From NCBI RefSeq assembly GCF_008641065.1, contig NZ_VTRS01000009.1:52602-116601 (forward strand): a DNA stretch of 64,000 nucleotides. The letters are read 5' to 3'. Under the pieces are notes generated by a model. The model searched no databases. It saw nothing but the letters and a program-made list of their open reading frames with translations, and was not told the origin of the DNA. Both the position numbers and the translations under genes were made by a program. This DNA is from Rhabdaerophilum calidifontis (lineage in GTDB: Bacteria; Pseudomonadota; Alphaproteobacteria; Rhizobiales; Beijerinckiaceae). This document shows positions 1 to 8,954 of the stretch, piece after piece; position 1 is the stretch's first letter, and the number at the start of each line of letters is the position of its first letter.

Positions 1-313
<313 letters not shown>

Positions 314-406
314 CTAGCGGTGATCGATCTTGAACACAAGCAGCCCCGCGCGCGCTGAACCCCGATGCCCGCAACGGGATCAGCGCCGCTTCCGGCAATG
401 GCCGCA

Positions 407-1030
407 TCACGCCGCCCCCTCCTCCGCCAGTTCCCGCCGCACCGGCAGCGGCGCCCGCCAGCCCTTGAGGCTCTGCCAGAGCGCCCGGGGCAACCGATAG
501 GATTCGACCGGAACCCGGCCACCCCAGGCCGGCAGATCGAGCATGTCCGAACCGACAAGCTGGAAGCCGCAGCGCTCCAGCACCCGCCGCGACGCCGGAT
601 TGATGACCCGGACCGAGGCCGCGAGCGCCTTGACGGGGGAATAGAGGAAGGCGGCATCGATCAGCGCCTGCGCGGCCTCCGTCGCACGCCCCTGCCCCCA
701 ATGCGGCCGGCCGAGCCAGTAGCCGAGCGCGGCCTCGTCCGGCCCGGTGGCGCGCAGCCCGACCATGCCGAGGAACCGGCCCGGCTCGGCCCGATCCGTG
801 ATCGCCAGCTTGACGCGGCTGCCGAGCGAGTTCCACTCGCGCGCATCGACGATGTAGCGCGGCGCCGCCTCCGGCGGATAGGGATGCGGAATGATCCCCG
901 TCATCTCGGAAATGACCTTCTCGCCGGCCAGTTCGAGGATGGCTCGTGCATCGTCCGCCTTGGGCCAGCGCAGGAACAGCCGGGGCGTTTCCAGCGTGAA
1001 CACGTCGTCGCGGAACAGGTTCGGGAACAT
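407..1030 (-). CDS. GNAT-family N-acetyltransferase (RimJ/RimL-like)
   Basis: A 207-residue GNAT acetyltransferase of the RimJ/RimL group. The N-terminal ETPRLFLRWPKADDA strand, the central FLGMVGLRATG segment and the acetyl-CoA loop region GYWLGRPHWGQGRATEA are typical, as is the late SRRVLERCGFQLVG. Family members acetylate N-terminal amines of proteins or small amines; the substrate here cannot be told. It sits between rpmA and obgE, as in many alphaproteobacterial genomes, and is probably co-transcribed with them. Confidence 0.9.
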   Translation of the reverse strand: MFPNLFRDDVFTLETPRLFLRWPKADDARAILELAGEKVISEMTGIIPHPYPPEAAPRYIVDAREWNSLGSRVKLAITDRAEPGRFLGMVGLRATGPDEAALGYWLGRPHWGQGRATEAAQALIDAAFLYSPVKALAASVRVINPASRRVLERCGFQLVGSDMLDLPAWGGRVPVESYRLPRALWQSLKGWRAPLPVRRELAEEGAA

Positions 1031-1090
1031 GGGATCATCCGCTCTTGGAAAACCCGGCTTCCTGGACGGTTGACCGGGCTGGAATCGAAA

Positions 1091-1120
1091 GGGGAGGCTC
1101 GGTTCCCCGGACCTCCCCTT
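1091..1120 (-). terminator. Possible hairpin terminator after rpmA
   Basis: Seven-base arms GGGGAGG (1091-1097) and CCTCCCC (1112-1118) are separated by 14 bases. On the minus strand the stem is followed only by TTTCG, so the T tract is short. It lies between rpmA and the GNAT gene and may attenuate transcription instead of ending it. Confidence 0.4.
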
Positions 1121-1220
1121 CGGTTCCTGGATCGCGGATGCGGCCCTGCCGCTTCCTCATCCTCCGCCGGTTCGGTTCCCGAGGAACCCGACGGGGGAGA
1201 GTGTCATTCTCGCTCGCCGG

Positions 1221-1490
1221 TTATTCTGCTGCCGCGGCCGTAGCCGGAATGACGTTGATGTATTGACGCGGGCCTTTCTGTTTGAAGGCAACAACACCGT
1301 CACAAAGCGCGAAGAGGGTATGGTCGACGCCCATGCCGACATTCACGCCGGGATGCCATTTGGTCCCGCGCTGGCGCACGATGATGTTGCCGGCAACGAC
1401 AGCCTCGTTGCCGAACTTCTTCACGCCGAGGCGCTTTGACTGCGAATCGCGACCGTTGCGCGACGAACCGCCAGCTTTTTTGTGAGCCAT
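1221..1490 (-). CDS. rpmA: 50S ribosomal protein L27
   Basis: An 89-residue L27, full length for the family. It opens with [20 protein letters not shown] and continues with [20 protein letters not shown] and [15 protein letters not shown], the standard L27 core. The flexible N-terminus reaches the peptidyl transferase centre. It lies downstream of rplU on the same strand with a 137-base gap, the usual bacterial order. Confidence 0.98.
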   Translation of the reverse strand: MAHKKAGGSSRNGRDSQSKRLGVKKFGNEAVVAGNIIVRQRGTKWHPGVNVGMGVDHTLFALCDGVVAFKQKGPRQYINVIPATAAAAE

Positions 1491-1627
1491 GAGAGCTCTC
1501 CTTCGATCCGATGCGGGACCGGGTCCAAACCGTTGCTGGACCCTACCCGAGATTCCTCAAAAAATCACGCGAAAAGTCAGCCCTGCTGACCGATCCTGTC
1601 AGCAGCCCGCCGCGGCGGGCCGCGTTG

Positions 1628-2275
1628 TCACTTGTCCTCGCCCGAGGCGAGCTCTTCCCGGTCGAGCTTGGCGCGCGGCGGCTTGCCGGCGAGCAATTCC
1701 TTCGCCTGCTCGACCCATTCCTCGCGGGCTGCACGGCCGCGCAGCTTCAGCTCCTCGTCCCATTTCGCGAGATCGGCCTCGGTCCAGGCGGCGATCTGCG
1801 ACCAGGTGGCAATGCCGGCGGCGCGCAGCTTCTTCTCGATCGTCGGGCCGATTCCGGCGATGAGCGAGAGATTGCTCTCGTCGCGCGCGCCTTCGGCCGC
1901 AGCAGCGGCGGGAGCGGCGGCCTTGTCCTTCGTCGGCCGGGCGGCCTTGGCGGCGGGCTTGCGGCCATCCGTCAGGATCTCGGTGATGCGGACGATCGTC
2001 AGATCCTGGCGATGGCCCTTCTTGCGCTTCGAATTCTGACGGCGGCGCTTCTTGAAGCTGATGACCTTCGGCCCGCGCGCCTGCTCGACAAGCTCCCCGG
2101 CAACCGTGGCGCCGGCAACGAGCGGCGTGCCGATCACCGCCGTCTCGCCGCCGATCATGAGTACGTTGTCGAAAGCGACGACGTCGCCCGGCTCGCCCTC
2201 GAGGCGCTCGATGGTGATGACGTCGTTGGCGGCAACCGTATATTGCTTGCCGCCGGTCTTGATGACCGCGAACAT
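1628..2275 (-). CDS. rplU: 50S ribosomal protein L21 with C-terminal helix-hairpin-helix extension
   Basis: A 215-residue L21; the ordinary protein is about 100 residues. Residues 1-105 are canonical ([19 protein letters not shown], then [16 protein letters not shown]). A basic low-complexity linker leads to a C-terminal module with [18 protein letters not shown], a helix-hairpin-helix motif seen on L21 of several alphaproteobacteria. The ATG at 2275 is preferred over the in-frame ATG at 2293, because AAAGGAAGAG immediately upstream of 2275 is a good ribosome binding site lying inside the longer version. Confidence 0.95.
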   Translation of the reverse strand: MFAVIKTGGKQYTVAANDVITIERLEGEPGDVVAFDNVLMIGGETAVIGTPLVAGATVAGELVEQARGPKVISFKKRRRQNSKRKKGHRQDLTIVRITEILTDGRKPAAKAARPTKDKAAAPAAAAAEGARDESNLSLIAGIGPTIEKKLRAAGIATWSQIAAWTEADLAKWDEELKLRGRAAREEWVEQAKELLAGKPPRAKLDREELASGEDK

Positions 2276-2646
2276 GTTCTCTTCCTTTCGCACCGCCTTC
2301 AGCGAACACCCGCCGGGCGGCCTTTTTCGGGTTCATGCGCCGGCCGGAAACCCCAAACCCGCGCAAAACGAAAAGCGCGGTTCTTCCGCCGCGCTGGATC
2401 GCGCGCATAAGCCAGATCGGAGCCGCGCGGTCAAGCGGAAAGCGCGCGGGCGAGGAAAGGCAGGCAGATGGCGCGCCGCGCCGCATGACCGCCGGAACGG
2501 AGCCCCCCTCTTCCGGCAACGGAACGTCCACAGCTTCCCGCAGGTGCGGGCTCCGCCGCGCAACGGAGCCCGTGCGCCTCGCCTCTTGCCATCGGCCGCG
2601 GGCTTCGGTATCTCCCGGCCCCTGACCACGCGTTTCGCGCGTCCAC
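2276..2646. other. Intergenic region between rplU and tRNA-Ser
   Basis: About 370 bases without a supported gene. It must contain the outward promoters of the minus-strand rplU operon and of the plus-strand tRNA gene. I see no strong -10/-35 pair, riboswitch or repeat. Open frames crossing it do not look like proteins. Confidence 0.5.
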
Positions 2647-2736
2647 GGAGAGGTGGCAGAGTGGTCGATCGCGCCGCACTCGAAATGCGGAGTCCGTGCA
2701 AGCGGACCGGGGGTTCGAATCCCTCCCTCTCCGCCA
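2647..2736 (+). tRNA. tRNA-Ser (anticodon CGA)
   Basis: The acceptor stem is GGAGAGG (2647-2653) pairing with CCTCTCC (2726-2732), followed by discriminator G and an encoded CCA (2734-2736). The anticodon stem CCGCA/TGCGG encloses loop CTCGAAA with anticodon CGA. A long variable arm (GTCCGTGCAAGCGGAC) and the T loop TTCGAAT confirm a serine, class II tRNA. It is the last clearly chromosomal feature before the accessory block, a classic insertion landmark. Confidence 0.97.
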
Positions 2737-3161
2737 TCATCCCTGTTGCGAACACGGACAGGCGCCCGTCGTGGGCCTGAAATAGTCGTGTTTTCAAAGG
2801 GCTTTGCCTCCCCCATGCGAACCGCTGAGACTGCACGCCAGGCCCGTTCCGGGCTCTGAACGGCGCTCCGTCTCTGTTCGGGCGAACCTCACCGATTTCG
2901 GTTCGGTCGGATTTTTCGTCGTCTTTCCAATGACCTGACTTTCAACGCCGCCAAAACTTCGGGCCTTGTGTCAATCGCCTTCGAGGGGAACAGAGCCGCA
3001 ACACGCAAGAGGCGCAGCGGTTGGGTTCGCTGGCCGAATGGCGCGTAGCGGTGGCGGTGTCGCTCGGCCTGATCTCTCTGATTTCTTAGGATTTTTGGAT
3101 TGCCTTCCGGCCAGCCTACGTGCTTGGCTTCAGTGGTAGATTAGATCGCGTGGATTGTCTG
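2737..3161. other. Non-coding stretch at left edge of accessory block
   Basis: About 425 bases with no convincing gene. A small hairpin, GCCCG-TTC-CGGGC, lies near 2841-2853. Base composition is more mixed than in the flanking ribosomal genes. Any left attachment site should be here or inside the tRNA, but I did not find a clear duplicate of this sequence at the right end. Confidence 0.4.
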
Positions 3162-4232
3162 ATGTCGGGATCGTCCCAAGCCGGTTTGGCGGAAAAGTAT
3201 CTTGTCGATGATCTGCCGGGCGCCGCGCTCGTCGGGGCGCGGTTGAACGGAATTCTGCAGAAGATCGAGGCGGGCGAGACGTTGACCTCCTTGGCGCAGG
3301 CGTTTCTGACGTCCGGCGGGCTCAACTCTCTTCTGGCGCTGGCGACCGGTCAGATCGATCGCCCTGCCTTCGAGGAGGTTGCGGCGCGCGAGCGATCAGA
3401 CCGTATCCAAAGCGCGAAGGACGAAGCCGACAGGGTGGCAGCCGAACAGGCCCGAAAGGCCGAGGCGATGGATGTCGCGGTCAAGGCGCGCTTCGCTGCA
3501 ATGGAGAATGACCCCGTGCTGCGCCGGAAGCGCGAAGCCCGCGAGTTGCGGGATCGGTTCGGGATCGGCTTCATCGAGACCGAGCACTATCCGCGTGCAA
3601 TGCGGCTGCTGAAGCAGGTGGCAAGCGTTAACCGCCTGGCGCCCGAAGACGTCGCATGGTTGTCGACCGAGGCGGTGGACTGCTGGACCGATGCGTTGCA
3701 GCAAGCGTGGCATCGGCTGGAAGCCGAAGAGCTCACCAAGGCTTGGGAAGAAAGCCGCAATCCGTGGGATGCCGTAAATGCTAGTGCGCATTGGCGGAAG
3801 GCTGATGAACCCCAGCAGGCGCTGGAGGTAACGGAGGCGGCGCTCGCCAAGGTGGGACGGAGCCCGAAACCGAGATCGGCGCTCTTGACGACGCGCGGAG
3901 GCGCGATGCGCGATGCTGGCTGCCTCACCGAAGCCAGGACACTCGGGCTGGAGGCGCACGAACTGACCCCGGCCGATTTCAGGCCGTGCACGCTGCTTGG
4001 CGCTGTCTCGATGGGGCTTGGGGACCTCGCAGCCGGTCACGAGTGGTATGCGAAAGCCGAAGCCTTGGGGGCCGAGCGCCGCGCCATCGACCAGGATCTG
4101 CGGGCACTGCTGATCCGTTCGGAACCCGATGCGCGAGATCGTATCCGGAACTATCTGCTCGAGCAGGATCCAGAGCGTTTCGCGTGGCTGCGAAATTGGA
4201 ACCACAAGATCGCTGCGACGCATCGACGATAA
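3162..4232 (+). CDS. Hypothetical protein with TPR-like C-terminal half
   Basis: I do not recognise this 356-residue protein by name. The first half is rich in charged helices (ERSDRIQSAKDEADRVAAEQ), suggesting a coiled coil. The second half has helical pairs resembling tetratricopeptide repeats (WRKADEPQQALEVTEAALAK; LLGAVSMGLGDLAAGHEWYA). A GTG at 3120 gives 14 more residues, but the ATG at 3162 looks the better start. It stands alone between tRNA-Ser and the recombinase operon, pointing towards the latter. The position suggests accessory cargo; function unknown. Confidence 0.6.
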   Translation: MSGSSQAGLAEKYLVDDLPGAALVGARLNGILQKIEAGETLTSLAQAFLTSGGLNSLLALATGQIDRPAFEEVAARERSDRIQSAKDEADRVAAEQARKAEAMDVAVKARFAAMENDPVLRRKREARELRDRFGIGFIETEHYPRAMRLLKQVASVNRLAPEDVAWLSTEAVDCWTDALQQAWHRLEAEELTKAWEESRNPWDAVNASAHWRKADEPQQALEVTEAALAKVGRSPKPRSALLTTRGGAMRDAGCLTEARTLGLEAHELTPADFRPCTLLGAVSMGLGDLAAGHEWYAKAEALGAERRAIDQDLRALLIRSEPDARDRIRNYLLEQDPERFAWLRNWNHKIAATHRR

Positions 4233-4289
4233 CCTGTGCAGGCGCCAGTTCATCGCTCGACCGCCGGTCGAGACGTGAATGCCACTCGA

Positions 4290-4670
4290 TCAGTCGAAAA
4301 CTCGCCCCGGCTGTTCGTCCCACGGCAGGGACGCCACGAAGCACAGATCATAGATGCTGATCGTCGAGGGCTCGCGGTGGATGACGAGTCGCTCGAGCAC
4401 CTCGGGCGCCAGCCATGCGAGGCGCAGGAGGCGGCTGACGTAGCGGTCGGAGAGGCCCTCGTCGGCGGCCAGATCGGCGAGCGTGGCGACGTCGCCGCGT
4501 TCCAGCCGCTGCCGCCAGCCCCATGCGCGGCCGATGGCGCGCAAGAGGTGGGGATCTTGTCCGCGGTTCATGGCGGCCTCGACGTGCTTCGGCGGAAGGA
4601 TCCGGGGACGACCACCGCGACGGCGGAGTTCGAGCGGGATGTGGACGCGCAGGGTGTCGGGCGCGGGCAT
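4290..4670 (-). CDS. Small HTH protein co-encoded with the recombinase (ParB/KorB-like helix-turn-helix)
   Basis: A 126-residue basic protein. Residues ~50-90 (LERGDVATLADLAADEGLSD, then RYVSRLLRLAWLAPEVLERL) look like the ParB/KorB-type helix-turn-helix. Start ATG overlaps the recombinase stop in TGATG, so the two are translationally coupled. Proteins of this kind often sit just downstream of serine recombinases in alphaproteobacterial prophages. A role as recombination directionality factor or accessory DNA-binding protein is inference only. Confidence 0.75.
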   Translation of the reverse strand: MPAPDTLRVHIPLELRRRGGRPRILPPKHVEAAMNRGQDPHLLRAIGRAWGWRQRLERGDVATLADLAADEGLSDRYVSRLLRLAWLAPEVLERLVIHREPSTISIYDLCFVASLPWDEQPGRVFD

Positions 4671-5992
4671 CAGGCCACCTCCTTCTTCGGCGGGGCCATC
4701 AGCGCAGCGATGGCGCCGAGGCCGTCGTGGCGCAGGTCGATGGCGAGCCCCGCCTCGCTGACCGTGATGCGCGCGACCAGCAGCTGGACGATGCGCGACT
4801 GCTCGGCCGGGATGAGCGCCTTCCACAGGTCGTCGAACTGCGCCAGCGCGGCGACAACGGTGGTCTCATCGAGATCGGGGCGGTCCTTCCGCACCGCTCG
4901 CGCGGTGCGCGCCGCCACCTCCGGCGTGCGCAGCATCCGGCGGATTTCGCCGATGACTGCCTCCTCGACCATGGCACCCGGCAGCCGCTGCGGCCCCCGT
5001 AGCTCAGCCGCCGGGCGTTTCCGGATCACGTCCATGGACGTGTAGTAGCAGTAGCGCTTGCCCTTCCGCTTGGTGTGGTGCGGCGTCATGGCCGCACCCG
5101 TCTCGGTGAAGATCAGTCCGCGCAGGAGTGCCGGTTGGGCCGTTCGCGCCACCGCCGCCCGTGCGACGCGGTTGTTGGCGATGACCGCGTGGACCTCGTC
5201 CCACAGCTTCTGGTCGATGATCGCCTTGTGCTCGCCCGGATAGACCTCGTCCTTATGCACGGCGAGGCCGAGATAGACCTTGTTGTGCAGGAACTTCAGC
5301 AGGTAGCCCCGGTCGAACACCGCGCCGCGCTTGGTGCGGATCCCGCGGGCGTGCAACTCCTTCAGCACCTGCGCGGTGGAACTGGAGCGGGCATAGAGGC
5401 GGAAGATCGTGCGGACCTGTTCCGCCTCGGCGGGCTCGATGACGAGCTTGCGGTCCTTCACGACATAGCCGAGCGGCACCGGCCCGCCCATCCACATCCC
5501 CTTGCGTCGGGAGGCGGCGAACTTGTCGCGGATCCGCTCGCCGATCACCTCGCGCTCGAACTGGGCGAAGCTGAGCAGGATGTTCAGCGTCAGGCGGCCC
5601 ATGGACGTGGTGGTGTTGAAAGACTGCGTGACCGAGACGAAGGTCACGCCGTGGCGGTCGAAGATCTCCACCAGCTTCGAGAAGTCCATGAGCGCGCGGC
5701 TGAGGCGGTCGATCTTGTAGACCACGACCACGTCGATCAGCCCGGCCTCAATGTCGGCGATCAGCTGTGCCAGCGCGGGGCGATCCAGCGTGCCGCCCGA
5801 GAAGCCGCCATCGTCATAGCGGTCGCGCAGCGCCACCCAACCCTCGGCACGCTGTGAGGCGATGTAGGCCTCGCAGGCCTCGCGCTGGGCGTCGAGGCTG
5901 TTGAACTCCATGTCGAGTCCTTCCTCGCTCGACTTGCGGGTGTAGATGGCGCAGCGCAGGCGGCGGACGGCTTCGGGCTTGGTGCGGCTCAT
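4670..5992 (-). CDS. Large serine recombinase (phage integrase/resolvase type)
   Basis: A 440-residue serine recombinase, the likely integrase of the element. Residues ~12-165 form the resolvase domain: YTRKSSEEG carries the candidate nucleophile Ser21, and KIDRLSR the conserved arginine region. A recombinase domain follows (GPVPLGYVV, FLHNKVYLGLAVHK). The segment LLRGLIFTETGAAMTPHHT corresponds to the zinc ribbon but lacks its usual cysteine pairs, as in several alphaproteobacterial relatives. The ATG at 5992 overlaps the DUF2924 stop as ATGA. The enzyme should act on short attP/attB cores, so target duplication may be only a few bases. Confidence 0.93.
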   Translation of the reverse strand: MSRTKPEAVRRLRCAIYTRKSSEEGLDMEFNSLDAQREACEAYIASQRAEGWVALRDRYDDGGFSGGTLDRPALAQLIADIEAGLIDVVVVYKIDRLSRALMDFSKLVEIFDRHGVTFVSVTQSFNTTTSMGRLTLNILLSFAQFEREVIGERIRDKFAASRRKGMWMGGPVPLGYVVKDRKLVIEPAEAEQVRTIFRLYARSSSTAQVLKELHARGIRTKRGAVFDRGYLLKFLHNKVYLGLAVHKDEVYPGEHKAIIDQKLWDEVHAVIANNRVARAAVARTAQPALLRGLIFTETGAAMTPHHTKRKGKRYCYYTSMDVIRKRPAAELRGPQRLPGAMVEEAVIGEIRRMLRTPEVAARTARAVRKDRPDLDETTVVAALAQFDDLWKALIPAEQSRIVQLLVARITVSEAGLAIDLRHDGLGAIAALMAPPKKEVA

Positions 5993-6489
5993 GGGCGCGC
6001 CTCCGCACCATGGGCGAGCCCGAAGAACTTCCACCCGTTCCAGTGACTGCCGGTGATCGCGCGCACGGCGGCCGAGAGCGACTTGAAGCGGCGCCCCTGC
6101 CATTCGTATCCGTCGGTCAGCACCGTGACGATCTGCTCCTCACCCTGCCATTCGCGCACGAGCTTGGTGCCGGGGATCGGCCGACGGGGATCCGCGATCA
6201 ACGGGCCCGAGGTGCCCGTGGCGACCTCGGCCGCCAGCGCGTCGAGCGTCCGCCGCGTCGCGGGCTTGATCCCGCCATGGGCCAGTTCCTGGATGCGGTA
6301 GCCGATCCGCAGCTCCAGATTCCCGCGGCTGGCGTTCGGTGCGGGTTCCCCGAACATGACCCGCCACCTGGCCTGCAGCTCCGGCACCGTCATGGCCTTC
6401 AGCGCCGCCAGCTCGGTCAGGACGTCGATCCCCTCCGCCTGGCGCGCGAGCGCGGCCTTTGCTGCTGATTTTCTTGTGTTTTTCCTCAT
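5989..6489 (-). CDS. DUF2924 family protein
   Basis: A 166-residue protein of the DUF2924 type: early LTELAALKAMTVPELQARWR, then LELRIGYRIQELAHGG, GTKLVREWQGEEQIVTVL, and a C-terminal GYEWQGRRFKSLSAAVRAIT followed by GSHWNGWKFFGL. The last segment resembles a small DNA-binding (SSAP/RAMA-like) fold. It is regularly found directly upstream of serine recombinases in alphaproteobacterial phages, and overlaps the recombinase start by four bases. Exact function unknown. Confidence 0.88.
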   Translation of the reverse strand: MRKNTRKSAAKAALARQAEGIDVLTELAALKAMTVPELQARWRVMFGEPAPNASRGNLELRIGYRIQELAHGGIKPATRRTLDALAAEVATGTSGPLIADPRRPIPGTKLVREWQGEEQIVTVLTDGYEWQGRRFKSLSAAVRAITGSHWNGWKFFGLAHGAEARP

Positions 6490-6704
6490 GCGTCGTCTCC
6501 AACTCGGTTTTGCACCTGTCTCCGACGACGGCGTCTGAGGGCGAGAATGTCCAGCGAACTGTCTCCATCGAGCGGAGAATTCTCGTTCGTTTCCAGTGAG
6601 TTGGTGCGCGCGATGGCGCTGGCGAGGATGGCGGCCAGTTCCGCAAGCCGCTCATCGGTCGTGAGCGTCTCGGCGGGCGGCGCGAAGGTGATGTCGTCTT
6701 GCAT
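6486..6704 (-). CDS. Small hypothetical protein, first gene of recombinase operon
   Basis: A 72-residue ORF starting MQDDITFAPPAETLTTDERL with a short helix (LAELAAILASAIART) and an arginine-rich tail (LRRRRRRQVQNRV). Its stop overlaps the DUF2924 start by ATGA and its ATG is preceded by GGAGG, so it is probably translated and leads the operon. Not recognised; it could simply serve translational coupling. Confidence 0.6.
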   Translation of the reverse strand: MQDDITFAPPAETLTTDERLAELAAILASAIARTNSLETNENSPLDGDSSLDILALRRRRRRQVQNRVGDDA

Positions 6705-6839
6705 GGGGAGCGAACCTCCTGAGGCGGTTTGCTCCGTGTTCGCTGGTCGAAGCGACGGAATTCAAGTCAAAACAAGGGGTTGTCGTTCTTCTGCGCAGCC
6801 TAGAGAAAAAGATCGGTGTCGGGCTGTCCAAGGCATGGA

Positions 6840-8186
6840 CTACTGTCGATAACGCGCGACGTCTTGAACAACGTTGTCGACGAGCTGTCTCGGCAGTTCC
6901 GCAAAATCAAATTGGGCGAACACCGGGCGCAATAGCGAAAAGACCATTTCCTCTGTGTTCAATGCAATCTCGCCAACACGCCCTGAAATTTGCGAAGAAA
7001 TCGAGTCTTCATGCGCCATGCCACCGCGATGCAACATGTAGCGCAATCGATGCTGTGTCAGCCTCCTACCATTGGTTCCGAAGTATGTGACGCGCATCTG
7101 GAAGGCGGCATCTCCGGATGCATAAGTTAAACCGAGCCACTCGATTAATTTTAACATTTCGGTCATGCGGTAGATCGGCAGTTCCCAATCAAACCCCGGC
7201 CGATGAGGGCGAGGCGCTAGATTGGCGCCATAATCGGGATCGTCCTCCTGCATCGCCCTAACTAGATATCCGTCGCCATGCACTGACAGACGCCAGAAAT
7301 CGGAGTGAGACGGGTCGCGGTCACGTCCTTCTTCACCAACTAGCCATGCCTGTATCACGTCTCCCAATGGGCGAGGCGCCATCCCATCTCGATGCAAGGA
7401 CACGAAGGGCGCCCAACCGCTGTGCCGAGGGCGGTTGTGGTCAAGGTTCCTATTTAGTTCAGCGATATCAGGTTCTTGAAACGGCCTGATCGAAAATGCC
7501 ACCTCGTAGTTGCCTTGTTCGAGACGCAGTGGATGCCCTTCTGGCAGAGCTGTAAGAACGTCGGCCCGCGCTGCACGAGACGCGCTAATCCAATCTTCGA
7601 ACGCCTGTTCTTGTGCTGCCGGAGTGAACTCTTGCTCCGGATTTAGAACATTCCTGATTGCGTTGATGAGTTGATCTTGGCGCGCGTGCACCAATCGCTC
7701 CAAGAGGCGCTCCCAGTCGTCTTGTGTCCTGCAGGGCTCACTGTTTCCGCCCGGGCGCCTGACATAAACGGTCCCATTGGTAAGCGTTCGGTTGTCGGGG
7801 CTTTGCCGCGATGCGAACAGCGGAACTCTGCCAGCGGCCGGAACGGATATCACGGGATGGCCGACCTGGCCGTTGGTCTGACGATAGGTTTCGACAGCGC
7901 ATTGAATAGCTGGGGTGCAATATCGATGAACGATCGCGGCGATAGCATCCTGCGAAAATGCCGTTTCTTCGTTTTCCTCAGGCTCGATGGGCTGGTGTCC
8001 TTGCCCCTCATCATCTGTGAAGCCAATGAATATATGGCCACCACCTGAGTTTGCGAGAGCGATTATCTCCTTAGCAAGCCGCGCCTTTTCGTCGTTTTCA
8101 ACCACGCCGCCAAGCCAGTTCTTTACCTCCACGAACTCTGACTCCCGCAGTTGGTCAATGAGTTGTTGGACTCTTTCATCTGGCAT
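6840..8186 (-). CDS. AlbA_2 (Schlafen-type) domain protein, candidate cargo/defence gene
   Basis: A 448-residue protein. Residues ~12-170 match the AlbA_2 domain: SEFVEVKNWLG, then AKEIIALANSGGGHIFIGFT and GTVYVRRPGGNSEPC. In the Schlafen/AlbA_2 superfamily this fold is tied to nucleic-acid binding or RNase-like activity. The C-terminal ~270 residues are unknown to me. Base composition is noticeably AT-richer than the surrounding phage genes, a sign of separate acquisition. ATG at 8186 is preferred over an upstream frame of low-complexity alanine-rich sequence. It follows the repressor and an unknown gene on the same strand and may be expressed in the lysogen. Confidence 0.8.
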   Translation of the reverse strand: MPDERVQQLIDQLRESEFVEVKNWLGGVVENDEKARLAKEIIALANSGGGHIFIGFTDDEGQGHQPIEPEENEETAFSQDAIAAIVHRYCTPAIQCAVETYRQTNGQVGHPVISVPAAGRVPLFASRQSPDNRTLTNGTVYVRRPGGNSEPCRTQDDWERLLERLVHARQDQLINAIRNVLNPEQEFTPAAQEQAFEDWISASRAARADVLTALPEGHPLRLEQGNYEVAFSIRPFQEPDIAELNRNLDHNRPRHSGWAPFVSLHRDGMAPRPLGDVIQAWLVGEEGRDRDPSHSDFWRLSVHGDGYLVRAMQEDDPDYGANLAPRPHRPGFDWELPIYRMTEMLKLIEWLGLTYASGDAAFQMRVTYFGTNGRRLTQHRLRYMLHRGGMAHEDSISSQISGRVGEIALNTEEMVFSLLRPVFAQFDFAELPRQLVDNVVQDVARYRQ

Positions 8187-8221
8187 TGGGGGAACTCGAT
8201 TTCCTGACAACCAAACGCAGT

Positions 8222-8953
8222 CTAAGTCCTTATTGCGCGACGCACCATCCCATCCGTCTCCAGCCGCAGCGCTGCTCGCCAGAGCGGCGTCTTCATAAAC
8301 ACCGCTTCTTCGAAGCGATAGCTGGCTGTTCCACGCCCCTGCTGCAGCAGCCCCGCCCAACACAGCGGGCGCAGCACCTGGATGTAGAGTTGCCCCATCA
8401 CCTCGTCATACCGCGGGATCGGACCCGTCTCGGGCTCGCCGAAGAGCACGCGGCGGAGGTGGGCTCCGGTGGCGCCGTCTTCTGTCTCGACGTTCAGCAC
8501 GTTCAGGAACACGTCCCAGTTGCCGAGTATCGGTGCGTCCTCGAAGCGGGACATGCTGGCGTGGTTGATGCGGAACAGGAAGAACGGGACAACCGTGCCG
8601 AAGATCCGGCCGGGATAGCCAACGAGCGCCTGGCCGGCTTTGGTCAGGCGGAACTCGCCCTTGTAGTGCCGCCCGAGCTTCATTGCGATCATCAGGTCGT
8701 GCAGCACCATGAGTGGGGCGAAGTCGGGTTCGTTCAGCACCTTGTTGACGGCGAAGAGGTCCGCCTCGGTGTGGCCGGGCCAGTCGAACGCGGCCGCGGC
8801 CCAGTGCACGAACACCCGCCTGAACCCTTTGGACGGCGTCAGGGGAATGCCGCCGTGTTCGCCGATCCAGGCGAAGGTCTTCTCGACCCCGCGCACCATG
8901 GGCGAGAACGCCAGCGCCGGATCGGCATCGTCGACCTCGCGGAACGCAATCAC
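8222..8953 (-). CDS. Hypothetical prophage protein downstream of repressor
   Basis: A 243-residue protein I do not recognise functionally. It is predicted soluble and mixed alpha/beta, with segments such as GEFRLTKAGQALVGYPGRIFG and YIQVLRPLCWAGLLQQG that could form winged helices. It starts two bases after the repressor stop, so the two are co-transcribed. Its place beside the repressor suggests a lysogeny-associated role, which is inference only. Confidence 0.7.
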   Translation of the reverse strand: MIAFREVDDADPALAFSPMVRGVEKTFAWIGEHGGIPLTPSKGFRRVFVHWAAAAFDWPGHTEADLFAVNKVLNEPDFAPLMVLHDLMIAMKLGRHYKGEFRLTKAGQALVGYPGRIFGTVVPFFLFRINHASMSRFEDAPILGNWDVFLNVLNVETEDGATGAHLRRVLFGEPETGPIPRYDEVMGQLYIQVLRPLCWAGLLQQGRGTASYRFEEAVFMKTPLWRAALRLETDGMVRRAIRT

Positions 8954-8954
8954 C

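Noticed and set aside
4683..4826. Longer start for the small HTH gene at 4826.
   Set aside because: The upstream 52 residues are the recombinase 3' end in another frame; the ATG at 4670 is coupled to the recombinase stop.
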